DNA from: an uncultured Lachnospiraceae bacterium
Lineage (GTDB): Bacteria > Bacillota > Clostridia > Lachnospirales > Lachnospiraceae
Direction: 5' to 3'
Assembly (NCBI GenBank): GCA_947630805.1
Contig: CANRIV010000003.1
Span: 62,001 to 126,000, forward strand
Length of the DNA: 64,000 bases
Part shown: positions 8,448-18,452 of the stretch, piece by piece
Layout: each line of letters starts with the position of its first letter
Numbering within the stretch: the first letter of the stretch is position 1
Notes under the pieces: generated by a model
What the model saw: the letters and a program-made list of their open reading frames with translations, nothing else
Databases searched by the model: none
Told to the model about the DNA's origin: nothing
Position numbers and translations under genes: made by a program

Positions 8448-10127
8448 ATGGAAAAAATAAATGTATTAGTGCTAATTACAGTCATGGACAGGGCCGGGGC
8501 CGAAACCATGATGATGAATTACCTGAGAAATATTGACCGGGATAAAATACAGATGGATTTTCTGATTAACAGAGAAGAAAAGTCAGATTATGAAGAAGAG
8601 ATAAAATCTCTCGGAAGCCACATTTATCATATGAGCCCGCTGTATCCCGGCAAATTCATAGGGTATAAAAGAGAATTCAAAAGATTTTTGCAGCAGCATC
8701 CCGAGTATAAAATTATCCATTCCAATTTGGAAGAGAGAAGTTATTTTGCTTTAAAGATTGCAAAAAAACTGGGAGTGCCAGTTCGGATTGTTCATGCTCA
8801 TTCCGTGCCGAGAGAGCACAATCTGAAGATGCTTGTGAGACTTTATTTCCGCAAGAGACTGAGAAAATATTATACACACGCCCTTACCTGCGGGAAAAAG
8901 CCGGCAAGATGGCTGTTTGGTACCGATGAGAAGGCAGTTATAATGAAAAATGCGATAGATACCCGACGTTTTCAGTTTGATGCCCGGGAGCGGGAGGAAA
9001 TGCGAAAACAGTTTGGAATCGCAAAAAAAACGCTGCTTGTGGGAAATATCGGAAGATTTTCCCCGGAAAAAAATCAGGGATTTCTGTTGAATGTTTTTCA
9101 GGAAATTCATAAAAAAAACAGCGACAGTATGCTGATATTTATCGGTGGAGGAAAGCCGAAAATTGAGCAGAAAATCAAGAAGGAGCTTGTCGGAAAGGCA
9201 AAGCGGCTGGGACTGGAATCAAACATAAAATTTTTAGGAGTCAAAGAGCATATTGAAAAATGGATGCAGATGTTGGACGTTATTGTCATGCCATCCATCA
9301 GTGAAGGATTTCCTGTGACGCTGGTAGAAGCACAGGCGGCAGGAGTGCGGTGCGCCGTGTCAGAGGGAGTATCACCGGAGGTAAATATTACCGGAGAACT
9401 GCAGTATAATCTCCTTTCCGAGAGCGCTGAAACGTGGGCGAAAAATATTTTATCTCTGTGCGAGACAGAGCCGGACAGAAAAAATATGCACGAAAAAATA
9501 ATTGAGGCAGGTTTGGACATCAGAGAAAATGCCAGATGGCTTGAAACATTTTATGAGAAAGCACTGGAGGAATCCACAGAGTATTTTGAGAAAAAGCAGA
9601 GCAAAAATCAGAGGAATTTTATGAAACTAATAAAACTTTGGTGCCGGATGAAGGCAGTTGCAAAGAAATTTATCTATAAAGTATTGTTTGGTAAAAAATT
9701 AAAAATTGGAAAAGGAACTACATGGCGTCATGGATTTCATATTGCGATAGAAGGAAATGGAAAAATAGAGATTGGAAGGAATTGTTTCTTTAATAATTAC
9801 TGTTCCATTAATTCTTTAGAGCATATTATCGTGGGAGATGGAACTATTTTTGGAGAAAACTGTCATGTATATGACCATAACCATAAGTTCCGTTCCAGTG
9901 AGACGGCCATTAAAAATCAAGGCTATACAGTAGCGCAGACAAAAATAGGAAAACATTGCTGGCTTGGTACCGGTGCCATTATATTAAAAGGTGTTACGAT
10001 TGGTGATAACTGTGTTATTGGCGCCGGGTGTGTGGTAAAGGAAAATTTGCCGGACAATAGTATATTAAATAATAACAATGAAATCACTTCTGTGGAACAA
10101 AAACACGGGACAGAGGAAATCAACTGA
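8448..10127 (+). CDS. GT4 glycosyltransferase fused to a left-handed beta-helix acyltransferase
   Basis: Two enzymes in one chain of 559 residues. Residues 1 to about 375 are a GT4 glycosyltransferase closely similar to the separate gene at 11634 (shared MDRxGAE loop, SNLEERSYFALK, and a PSxxEGxPVT donor motif). From about residue 400 the sequence becomes hexapeptide-repeat (LbH, maltose/galactoside acetyltransferase type), with HVYDHNHKF carrying the catalytic-type His, and GKHCWLGTGAIILKGVTIG. The linker is lysine-rich and has no frameshift. A likely role is glycosyl transfer coupled to O- or N-acetylation of the same residue. A comparable LbH domain is appended to the unrelated protein at 32112. 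Confidence 0.85.
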   Translation: MEKINVLVLITVMDRAGAETMMMNYLRNIDRDKIQMDFLINREEKSDYEEEIKSLGSHIYHMSPLYPGKFIGYKREFKRFLQQHPEYKIIHSNLEERSYFALKIAKKLGVPVRIVHAHSVPREHNLKMLVRLYFRKRLRKYYTHALTCGKKPARWLFGTDEKAVIMKNAIDTRRFQFDAREREEMRKQFGIAKKTLLVGNIGRFSPEKNQGFLLNVFQEIHKKNSDSMLIFIGGGKPKIEQKIKKELVGKAKRLGLESNIKFLGVKEHIEKWMQMLDVIVMPSISEGFPVTLVEAQAAGVRCAVSEGVSPEVNITGELQYNLLSESAETWAKNILSLCETEPDRKNMHEKIIEAGLDIRENARWLETFYEKALEESTEYFEKKQSKNQRNFMKLIKLWCRMKAVAKKFIYKVLFGKKLKIGKGTTWRHGFHIAIEGNGKIEIGRNCFFNNYCSINSLEHIIVGDGTIFGENCHVYDHNHKFRSSETAIKNQGYTVAQTKIGKHCWLGTGAIILKGVTIGDNCVIGAGCVVKENLPDNSILNNNNEITSVEQKHGTEEIN

Positions 10128-10129
10128 AA

Positions 10130-11620
10130 ATGATGCAAAAAAAGATGGATACGAAAGATTGGAATTGGAAAAAAGAGATACAGACAATATTTTTTCTAAT
10201 CGTTACTGCCACTCTATTTCTTCTGATATTTTCTCTTTCCACCTCTGTTTTTTATCGTCATAAATTTATCGGATGGGATTCGGATATATTTCTGGCAATG
10301 GGAAAATTCGCACAGAGCGGGCAGATTCCTTACAAAGATTTTTTTGACCACAAGGGACCTGTCATCATAGGCATCCAATGTCTGGGATATATCATAGGCA
10401 ATGGAAAGCCTGGAGTTTTTGTGATTCAGACTATTTTCCTGTGTTTTTCTCTCGGGGGAATTTACAAGATTTTAAGATTGTTTTATCGAAGAAAAATCAG
10501 TTTATGTCTGACTGTGTGCAGCCTGCTGATTTTCAATATATATTTTGACAAAGGAAATCTGACAGAAGAATATTGCCTGCCTTTTTTAACATGGAGCATA
10601 TATTTTGGAGCCGGATATTTTTTGAGCAAAACAAAAGAACATAAATGGACGTATGCCGTTTTGTACGGCATAACTTTTATGATGGGGGCGATGACCAGAC
10701 TGACCAATGCCCTTCCTGTGATAATCCTGGTTATGATAATCACTGTAGTTATGGTAAGAGCACAAGTATGGACAAGCATAGTCAAAAATGCGGCAGGTTT
10801 TATTGTCGGGATTTTTATCGTGTTGATACCCATACTTGTTTATTTTGTAAAAGTACATGGATTGGAAGAAATGCTCTATGCTACATTTTTTTACAACATA
10901 AAGCATGGATTTGAGAGAGCTGTGCTCAGTGCCAGTGAAATCTGCCATATGATTCTTTTGGGCGCTCCTCTGGCGGGAGCAGTGCTGACAGGAGTTGGTG
11001 TAATTTTTTCCCGGAGGACAAAAACAGAAACGCAGGAAAAAACAGGACAGTATCTGCTGGGCGTAACAGTTTTGTGCATGGGAATTGCAGCATTGATACT
11101 TTTGAAAATCAGCCGTCCCTATGCGCACTATTTTGTAATATGGGTCCCCTTGATTGTATTATCCTTCGGACTTGTGAAAGATTTGTCTTTTCACAGAAAG
11201 AAAATATGTATTGTGCTGATTTTATTGTGTTCTCTGGCAGGATTTATAAAGCTGGCAACGACAGGAATGGAAATCATTTCCGTTTATCACGATAAAAACG
11301 TACAGACATTTGAGCGGGAAACAGAGGAAATTGTTTCTCAAATACCAAGAGATGACAGAAATCAGGTTATCGTATATAATGCAAAAGTATATGTCTACCT
11401 GATTACAGATATTATCCCATGCTATAAAAACTTCACGCTTCAGGATCTGCATACCGGGACAGACAAAAGAGAGCAGGAGGAATTTATCAGAGATTTAAAA
11501 AGCATGAGAGCAAAATATATCATTACCGGAGCGGGGAATGGCGCTTACCATGCGTTTATAAAAGAACATTACCGACTGGTAAAAAGAACACAGACATTCA
11601 GATTGTTTCAGAGAAAGTAA
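10130..11620 (+). CDS. GT39-like polytopic glycosyltransferase (GT-C)
   Basis: A membrane protein of 496 residues with about ten to eleven helices, resembling the ArnT/PMT-type (GT39/PMT_2) lipid-linked sugar transferases. The first extracytoplasmic loop after helix 1 has the acidic motif WDSDIFLAMGKFAQSG and PYKDFFDHKGP, the typical catalytic loop region. Such enzymes use polyprenyl-phosphate sugars on the outer face of the membrane. A paralog with the same motifs is at 15779. Starts 2 bases after the stop of the GT4-LbH gene, so the two are translationally linked. No repeat tract. Confidence 0.75.
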   Translation: MMQKKMDTKDWNWKKEIQTIFFLIVTATLFLLIFSLSTSVFYRHKFIGWDSDIFLAMGKFAQSGQIPYKDFFDHKGPVIIGIQCLGYIIGNGKPGVFVIQTIFLCFSLGGIYKILRLFYRRKISLCLTVCSLLIFNIYFDKGNLTEEYCLPFLTWSIYFGAGYFLSKTKEHKWTYAVLYGITFMMGAMTRLTNALPVIILVMIITVVMVRAQVWTSIVKNAAGFIVGIFIVLIPILVYFVKVHGLEEMLYATFFYNIKHGFERAVLSASEICHMILLGAPLAGAVLTGVGVIFSRRTKTETQEKTGQYLLGVTVLCMGIAALILLKISRPYAHYFVIWVPLIVLSFGLVKDLSFHRKKICIVLILLCSLAGFIKLATTGMEIISVYHDKNVQTFERETEEIVSQIPRDDRNQVIVYNAKVYVYLITDIIPCYKNFTLQDLHTGTDKREQEEFIRDLKSMRAKYIITGAGNGAYHAFIKEHYRLVKRTQTFRLFQRK

Positions 11621-11633
11621 GGTTAAAAGAGAT

Positions 11634-12764
11634 ATGGAGCCGATTCACGTTTTAGTGCTGGACACTGTCATGGACAGAGGTGGAGCCGAAGCCATGATTA
11701 TGAATTATATGAGAAATATTAATCGAAACAGAATTAAGTTTGATTTTTTAACCAACAGGGAATACAGAGCCGCGTATGAGGATGAGATAGAATCACTGGG
11801 TGGTAAAGTGTATCATATGTGTCCGATGTATCCCGGAAAATTTGGTCAATATAAAAAAGAAGTACGGACCTTTTTAAAAGAGCATCCGGAATATAAAATT
11901 ATTCATTCCAATTTGGAAGAGCGGAGTTACTTTGCTTTGAAAGAAGCAAAAAAACTGGGCGTGCCGGTACGCATTTCACATTCGCACAACAGACCGCTGG
12001 GATTTAATCCGAAACTGATTGTCCGGTATTATTTCAGATTTATGCTGAAATATTATAATACGCATATGTTCTCCTGTGGAGTGGAAGCCGGAGACTGGCT
12101 CTACGGAAAAAAGAACAGAGATAAAGTCATTATTATGAACAATGCGATAAATGCAGAGCAATACACGTATCAACCTGAAAAATCTGCGGCCATGAAAAAG
12201 GCGCTTGGCGTGGAAAATAAAAAAGTTATTGGTCATGTAGGAAGGTTTTTCGCACAGAAAAATCATACCTTTTTAATTGATATTTTTTATGAAATATATA
12301 AAAAGAATCCGGACACTGTACTGCTTCTGGTAGGAGGAGGAGAACAGGATGACCGGCTGAAAAATGCGATAAGGCAAAAAGTAGAAAATCTGGGACTGTC
12401 AGACTGCGTACAGTTTTTAGGCGTGAGAGAAGATGTCAATGAAATTCTGCAGGCATTTGATTTATTTTTGCTTCCATCTCTGTTTGAAGGTCTTCCGGTG
12501 ACGATGGTGGAAGCGCAGGCAAGCGGTCTGCCCTGTGTCATCTCTGACAAAGTACCAATTCAATGTGATATTACAGGAAACGTAAAAGTAGTAAAACTGG
12601 ACGATTCTCCGAAACTATGGGCAGATGAAATCCTTTCTTATTTGAGGACATTTCAAAGGACAGACACATTTCAAAAAATAAAAGAGGCAGGATTTGACAT
12701 AAAAGAAAATGCTGCGTGGCTCGAACAATTCTATACAGAGGAGTTAAAGAAAGCACAGGGATAA
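11634..12764 (+). CDS. GT4 family glycosyltransferase (paralog of the 8448 N-terminal half)
   Basis: A GT-B glycosyltransferase of 376 residues. It parallels the GT domain encoded at 8448 along its length: VLDTVMDRGGAEAMIMNYM, HMCPMYPGKFG, IIHSNLEERSYFALKEAKK and LPSLFEGLPVTMVEAQASG. It lacks the LbH extension. This indicates a duplication of the GT domain followed by fusion of one copy, or loss of the fused domain in the other. Probably acts in the cytoplasm on the lipid-linked intermediate. Confidence 0.87.
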   Translation: MEPIHVLVLDTVMDRGGAEAMIMNYMRNINRNRIKFDFLTNREYRAAYEDEIESLGGKVYHMCPMYPGKFGQYKKEVRTFLKEHPEYKIIHSNLEERSYFALKEAKKLGVPVRISHSHNRPLGFNPKLIVRYYFRFMLKYYNTHMFSCGVEAGDWLYGKKNRDKVIIMNNAINAEQYTYQPEKSAAMKKALGVENKKVIGHVGRFFAQKNHTFLIDIFYEIYKKNPDTVLLLVGGGEQDDRLKNAIRQKVENLGLSDCVQFLGVREDVNEILQAFDLFLLPSLFEGLPVTMVEAQASGLPCVISDKVPIQCDITGNVKVVKLDDSPKLWADEILSYLRTFQRTDTFQKIKEAGFDIKENAAWLEQFYTEELKKAQG

Positions 12765-12799
12765 GCCATCCTGAAAAGTAAGAAGAAAGGCAGAGAGAA

Positions 12800-13829
12800 A
12801 TGACATCCGGGAAAAAAAGATATATTGCAGTAGATATTTTAAAAATAGTATTTGCATATCTGATTATGATAAACCACATCATTCTTCAGTATGGAATCAG
12901 TAATGCAGTGGCAAAACTTATTTCATACGGTATTGCAATGGTCGCAGTGCCATACTTTTTCGCATCATCCGGATACTTTCTTTTTGAGAGTGTCCATCGG
13001 AATCTTCCTGAAAAGAAGATGATACTGAAACGGTATATTCAGAAGACTTTTGTGATATACCTGATATGGTCAGCACTTATGCTGCCATTTAAAATACCGG
13101 AAATCATGCAGACAGGCCTGCACTTGAAAAATCAGGCAGTTTTCTGGGCAAAATATTTCAGAATTTTTCTGTTTATCGGGGATTACCAGCTCTGGTACTT
13201 AATCGGATTAATTTGGGCGGTTATTCTTTTTACCCTATGTTTTAAAAACAACCGCTTAAAGCCCTGCGTGATTGCAATGGGAATATTATATCTGATAAGA
13301 ATTCTGATAGAATGTTTTCCTCAGATTATAAATTCCAATGTAATATCAGCCAATTTACTGCAAGCTTACATGATTGTTTTTGGAACGACCCGGAATGGAA
13401 TTTTCGTGGGATTTATTTATCTGATGCTGGGAGTTTTGTTGGCAAAATATAAAGAAAAACTGAAACTGTTCCAGATGGAAACCCCTCCATATATATATAT
13501 ATATAGGCATAGTAGGGATATTTGCCACCGGATACCTTATGCACCTTGCCGGGTTTGATGCGGTGTCTTATATCTTACAGACCATAACAGTCGCACTTCT
13601 TTTTGCTGTTTCTCTGGTAAAAAGAAAAACAGTAAAAGATATCCTGCTCAGAGATATCAGTGCATTGGTTTATGTGTCTCATATGTGGATTGTATTATTC
13701 TTTGAGAAAGTTTTGAAAACAGACAATTTGCTGCTAGAATGTGCTTTGTGTGCTGCTACTGTCACAGTATTTTCTATTGTTGTCATACGGAGCACAAAGA
13801 AAGCCGGCTGGCTGAAAAAAATGTATTAA
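12800..13829 (+). CDS. Phase-variable acyltransferase 3 family protein (AT-repeat frameshift, OFF)
   Basis: A polytopic O-acyltransferase (family start RYIAVDILKIVFAYLIMINH) split by a frameshift at an (AT)8.5 repeat. The present frame stops at 13558 after 252 residues. Adding one AT unit, or removing two, joins it to the frame that continues IGIVGIFATGYLMH and then three further hydrophobic helices, ending at 13829 for a 343-residue protein of normal family length. No other damage is visible, so I read it as a reversible OFF state and not as decay. Downstream is the LTA-synthase-like gene, also OFF. GGCAGAGAGAA precedes the ATG. Confidence 0.8.
13489..13505 (+). repeat. (AT)8.5 dinucleotide repeat in acyltransferase gene
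   Basis: Seventeen bases of alternating A and T between CCTCC and GGCATAG, encoding Tyr-Ile repeats. In this copy number the downstream reading frame is lost. One extra AT unit restores it. Confidence 0.93.
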
Positions 13830-13867
13830 TAAATAATAATAGACATAAGAAACAGGGAGGAACATCT

Positions 13868-15726
13868 ATGAATTTTAAGAACTGGAAAACGATTGCAAAG
13901 AACAACAGACATATTATTTATATTACAGTATTGTTTATGTTGATGGATGTTGTAATCAGGGTTGTAGGATATAAGATTAATATAATATCTTTATATCATC
14001 CTGCAACCTACATTTTTTCACTGTTATGGATAGGCTTGATGATTGCGCTTCTCTATGCAGTAAAAGGAATATGGAGTAAAGTGATATATTGGGTGTGTTT
14101 TGGTTTATTTTACATTCTGTTCCTGACACACTTGATTTACTATGATTTTACACAGCTGTACTTTTCATTCCGCCTGCTGAAAATGAGCGGAGAAGGCAGC
14201 GCCTATATTTTGGATACCATACTAAAGACGCCGGCTTATGTGTGGGTTGTGGCAGTTATTGTGCTGGTATTGGCAGTTTTAATATCCAGGACAATTCCAA
14301 AGCAGAAAAAAAATCATTTTGTGATACTGATTCCGGCAGTTTTAATATTTCTTGTGATACATACGCTAAACCCAATGCTTCTGGGAAAACCGGAGAAGAC
14401 GCTGACACATTCCACATTTTACAACAGACACAGTGTATACAATGAGTTTAATGACAGCAATAAGGCGTTAAAAATATCCGGTCTGTATGAATATTCTTTC
14501 AGAGATTTCTATGTGACATTTCTTCGGAATAATCACAAAATCAGCACAGAAGAAAAAGAATTTTTAGATAAGATGTATACGAAGGAAGCAAGCCAGGATA
14601 CAACAAATAAATATACTGGCATATTGAAAGGGAAAAACGTTATCTTTTTACAGTTGGAAGGTCTTGACAGCTGGATACTCACCAAAGAGAATACACCGAA
14701 TTTATATGCCCTGAAAAGCCAGTCGCTGGACTTTACAGATCATTACTCTGTTTACACCGGGGGGGGTCCACGTTTAATTCAGAATTTTCTGTAAACACAG
14801 GATTTACGACACCGATTACATATATGGAAAATGCGTATGCTTTTAGTGGAAACACATTTACGTATTCTATGCCAAGAATGTTCCGGGAATTGGGATATCA
14901 GGTAAACGCTTTTCATATGAATAAGGCAGAATATTATTCCCGGGGCGTCAATTATAAGAGCTGGGGATATGACCACTATTTCGGATTGATGGATATTGTA
15001 GAGGATTCAGGCTATGAACTGGAGCTGGACCGACAGCTCGTACAGAATGAAACTTTTTATAAGAACATGTTTCCAAAAGAAGGAAATTTTGTAGATTATA
15101 TTATTACATATTCTCTGCATATGCCTTTTAACACACAGGAAAAGGTAGGAAAACTTTTGGCAGAGATGAAATATAAAGATGGAAAAATTCCGAATCTTTC
15201 GGAGGAGGAAGTGGCTTACCTGCAGGCAGGAGAAGCAGACTATATGGTAGGACTTTTGATACAGGCTCTAAAAGATAATGGATTGTATGACAATACGGTG
15301 CTTGTCTGCTATGCGGACCACTACTTATTTACAATGGATAAAAATGTTTTATCAAAATATAAAGATATTAACAGTAATATGGTAAATCATACGCCGTTCT
15401 TTATCTGGAGCAGCGATATGAAGTATGAACAGATTAAAAAGCCGAACATGCAGATTGATATTCTGCCTACTGTTTTGAATCTGTTTGGAATTCCATATGA
15501 CAGCAGACATTATATCGGGGCGGATATATTGTCGGATACGCATCCGGGATATATCTTCTTCCAGGATGGCTCATGGTATGACGGAAAACTGTATGTCAAA
15601 GACGGAAAAGTAGTAAGTGGAGGAAAGGCAGACGAGAATTACCTGGAGCAGACAGGAAAACTTGCGAGCGATACAATTAGGAAAAATGACCTGTCATTAA
15701 AGAGCGATTATTTTTTTCAAAAATAG
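13868..15726 (+). CDS. Phase-variable LTA-synthase/sulfatase-like transferase (poly-G frameshift, OFF)
   Basis: An LtaS-like enzyme with an N-terminal block of about five membrane helices and an extracellular alkaline-phosphatase-superfamily domain, the family that transfers phosphoglycerol or similar groups to glycans. A G8 tract at 14759 shifts the frame and the product ends at 14794 (308 residues). With G9 the frame reads TGGGSTFNSEFSVNTG, the LtaS nucleophile (Thr) segment, and continues to 15726 for 619 residues, including the metal-ligand segment CYADHYLF. The tract therefore lies directly before the catalytic Thr, and slippage removes the whole catalytic core. Start ATG 13868 has CAGGGAGGAACATCT upstream; the open frame extends further 5' but without a ribosome binding site. 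Confidence 0.85.
14759..14766 (+). repeat. G8 tract in LTA-synthase-like gene (OFF length)
   Basis: Eight G between ACACC and TCCACG. The present length ends the frame nine codons later. G9, or G6, restores the full-length frame. Confidence 0.95.
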
Positions 15727-15778
15727 TAGATACAGATAAATATTTTATGCCGCAAAGTATGGCAGAATGGAGAGTAAT

Positions 15779-17248
15779 ATGAAAAAAGTACTGAGAGAAA
15801 AAGGATTCCCGGTAGCATTGTTTTTACTGATATCCTTTGTGTTTTTGATTTTGTTTTCCTGGCAGACATCCCCTCTGTATTATTACTGGGAGGGAGATTC
15901 TTCTATTTTTGTTCTGCTTGGAACACTGGCAAAGAAAGGATTGGTACCATATCAGGAATTTTTTGATCACAAAGGGCCGTTTATTTATCTGATAGAATAT
16001 ATCGGAGTTATGATAGGACCGGATAAAATAGGAATATTTATCCTTCAGATACTGTTTCTGACTGCCACTCTGTGCGGCGTTTACAAGCTGCTTCGATTGT
16101 ATACTACAAAAAAGATCAGTCTGGTTGGAAGTATTCTCAGCCTGATGCTTATCAATATGTATTTTGAGGGTGGAAATCTCACAGAAGAATATTGCCTTCC
16201 ATTTTTGGTTTGGAGCTGCTATTTCCTTTTCAAATATATTAAGACGGAGATGAGAGAGTCCGGAGAACATAAGCCGGGATACGCCTTTTTGTACGGTATT
16301 ACATTTATGGTGTGTTTCCTGACCCGAGTAACCAATGCAATGCCAATCTGCATTTTAATTTTTGTCGTTTTATGTGCCCTGATATATCAAAAACAGTGGG
16401 CATGTCTATTCAAAAATGCAGGGTTTTTCCTGCTGGGAGCCGGCTTGTGTTTTTTACCATTTTTAGTATATTTTATATCAAAAGATGCACTGGGAGATAT
16501 GCTGTATGGCACAATTATTTATAATGTGCGCTATGCAGCGAACGATATTGGCGGCGGGACACTGTTATCCAGGCTGAATCAGATGAAAATATGGCTGGCA
16601 CCGATTGCGGGATGGATTGTGATTTCTCTCTTTACCATCAAGTGTTCTAAAAAAACCAATCTGGTAGAGCATCTGACACTGGCGGCAGCGGGAGTGATTG
16701 CAATTATATTCCAGCTCAGAAGTATGCCGTATTCCCATTATCTGATGATTTGGATGCCAATGATGATTGCGGCGTTTGCGTTGCTGCTGCAGTATTATTC
16801 TTCCGATAAGAAGTTGTGGAAAAGATTGGCGATTTTGGTATTTATTCTCTGCGTTGGGGTAATCGGAGCGAAGAATCTGATGATTGTAAAGGACGCTGAT
16901 ACGATTTCCAAAGATAATACGGCAGAGACCTATAAGAAAGAAGCAGAGAAAATCGCCGCAGCGATTCCACAGGAGGCAAGAGATAAAGTACTCGGATATA
17001 ATGTAAAACCTTATTTTTATATTGTCACAGATATCCAGCCATGTTTCCGATTTTGTATTCTGCAGGACTGGATGTGTGGACATGACAAAAAGATATATAA
17101 AGAGTTTGAAAATGTTCTTTGCTCTTCCAGCATTGACTATTTGATTATGGAAAAGAGCGATATCGGGGAACGGAACGATATTGTTCAGGAAAATTATACG
17201 GAAACAGAGCAGACCGAAAATCTGATTTTATATCGTAGAAATCAGTAA
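15779..17248 (+). CDS. GT39-like polytopic glycosyltransferase (GT-C), second copy
   Basis: A paralog of the 10130 gene with the same order of motifs: a first loop with EGDSSIFVLLGTLAKKG and PYQEFFDHKGP, then NLTEEYCLPFL and YGITFM in later helices. About 489 residues from ATG 15779, which has GGAGAG four bases upstream; an ATG at 15767 lacks a site. Predicted to move a sugar from a polyprenyl-phosphate donor on the outer membrane face. Together with 10130 it brackets the two OFF genes. Confidence 0.75.
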   Translation: MKKVLREKGFPVALFLLISFVFLILFSWQTSPLYYYWEGDSSIFVLLGTLAKKGLVPYQEFFDHKGPFIYLIEYIGVMIGPDKIGIFILQILFLTATLCGVYKLLRLYTTKKISLVGSILSLMLINMYFEGGNLTEEYCLPFLVWSCYFLFKYIKTEMRESGEHKPGYAFLYGITFMVCFLTRVTNAMPICILIFVVLCALIYQKQWACLFKNAGFFLLGAGLCFLPFLVYFISKDALGDMLYGTIIYNVRYAANDIGGGTLLSRLNQMKIWLAPIAGWIVISLFTIKCSKKTNLVEHLTLAAAGVIAIIFQLRSMPYSHYLMIWMPMMIAAFALLLQYYSSDKKLWKRLAILVFILCVGVIGAKNLMIVKDADTISKDNTAETYKKEAEKIAAAIPQEARDKVLGYNVKPYFYIVTDIQPCFRFCILQDWMCGHDKKIYKEFENVLCSSSIDYLIMEKSDIGERNDIVQENYTETEQTENLILYRRNQ

Positions 17249-17273
17249 ACCTCTTCTGTTTTGTATCGGGAAA

Positions 17274-18452
17274 ATGAAAAACATACACAAAATGAATGAA
17301 ACAATGATGCGGGGAAAGAAAATGGATTTAACCAATCAGAGAATACGACAAAGTAATAGAGACATGGCGTTGATTTTAATGATACCGACCATGATACTGG
17401 CGAAACTGATTTATTTGTATGTTTTGCCGGACAAGTATTATTTTGACAGCTGGCGTATGACATCTATGTTAAATGAAGATGGAAAATTTGTAGCATGGGA
17501 AGGATATCAGACTACGGTAGATTTTTACAGGAAGATCAACTTCTTTCATTTGACAAACGTCAATCAGTGGAGTCTTATGCTGGGTCCGATTATGACGCTG
17601 CTCATAATGTATGTGGTATCCAAAACAAAAGAAATGGAAATGAAAGAGTGTATTTTCCTTCTGATGTCCACAGGGCTTTTGAATATTTATGTTTTTAATA
17701 TCACAAAAGAACTGATACAGATGTTGTTTTTCCTGCTGATATTAATCATCATAAATCTTTCCATCAATAATACATTTTTGAAAATTGTGGGTTGTGCCGC
17801 GGTGTTTTATTGGGAAAGTACTTTCTACCGAACATACTACATTATTATGGCGGTCTTGACCGTGTTTATCTATTTTCTGTTCAACTGGTTAAAAAACAGA
17901 AGAGTGATAAGAAAAAAGGAAGTTTTTTTTACGGTTGCGTTATGCTTTGTCGCTGTTTTTCTGTTTTTGTATGCGAGTCAGTTTATTTCTGCGGAGGATT
18001 ATAATGAAGCGATTTCCGTAAGAGACAGTACAGCAAACGAAATGGCGACGACTGTTATTTCCAATCCGATTCCGGTCAATGGAAATCTGGGAATTTTTAT
18101 GTTCGACTATGTAATTAACGCAGTTCGTATGATGTTTCCACTGGAATTGATGGTAAAGGATGTCGTGTATACTCCTTTTGTCATTTACCAGTTTTTTATT
18201 CTTTACTATTTTATCAAGACGATGGTAAACCTGAAACGTCTGGATTCCAATATGGTGGCAGTCATATCATGTTTTTCGGCATATCTTCTCGGCTCTTTTA
18301 TCTTTGAGCCAGATTTTGGCTCATGGGTAAGACATGAGTCGGCGACATTTCCGATTCTGCAGATGATGGCGTTTCGGAGTAATTTATACAACAGCTCTAT
18401 GGCACGACAGTCAAGAGAGGAAATAGAAGTTTATGAAACAAAGAATGTTTAA
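17274..18452 (+). CDS. Polytopic membrane protein, candidate Wzy-type polysaccharide polymerase
   Basis: About ten hydrophobic helices in 392 residues, no recognisable cofactor or nucleotide motif, and a position among glycosyltransferases. It has the size and hydropathy of a Wzy/EpsG-like polymerase, and I see no other polymerase candidate in the window. The assignment rests on topology and elimination, not on a signature. The start at 17274 is uncertain: an in-frame ATG at 17322 has GCGGGGAAAGAAA before it. The 3' end overlaps the next gene by 20 bases. Confidence 0.5.
   Translation: MKNIHKMNETMMRGKKMDLTNQRIRQSNRDMALILMIPTMILAKLIYLYVLPDKYYFDSWRMTSMLNEDGKFVAWEGYQTTVDFYRKINFFHLTNVNQWSLMLGPIMTLLIMYVVSKTKEMEMKECIFLLMSTGLLNIYVFNITKELIQMLFFLLILIIINLSINNTFLKIVGCAAVFYWESTFYRTYYIIMAVLTVFIYFLFNWLKNRRVIRKKEVFFTVALCFVAVFLFLYASQFISAEDYNEAISVRDSTANEMATTVISNPIPVNGNLGIFMFDYVINAVRMMFPLELMVKDVVYTPFVIYQFFILYYFIKTMVNLKRLDSNMVAVISCFSAYLLGSFIFEPDFGSWVRHESATFPILQMMAFRSNLYNSSMARQSREEIEVYETKNV

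Noticed and set aside
9023-9118. A8 runs in the GT4-LbH gene as further switches
   Set aside because: Runs of eight A are common in AT-rich coding sequence, and the frame is intact. No evidence for switching.
13539-13829. Small membrane protein of 96 residues
   Set aside because: Its helices continue the acyltransferase that starts at 12800 once one AT unit is added.
14824-15726. Stand-alone sulfatase from ATG 14824
   Set aside because: It would lack the nucleophile Thr segment. The full frame through a G9 tract includes it, so this is the 3' part of the 13868 gene.
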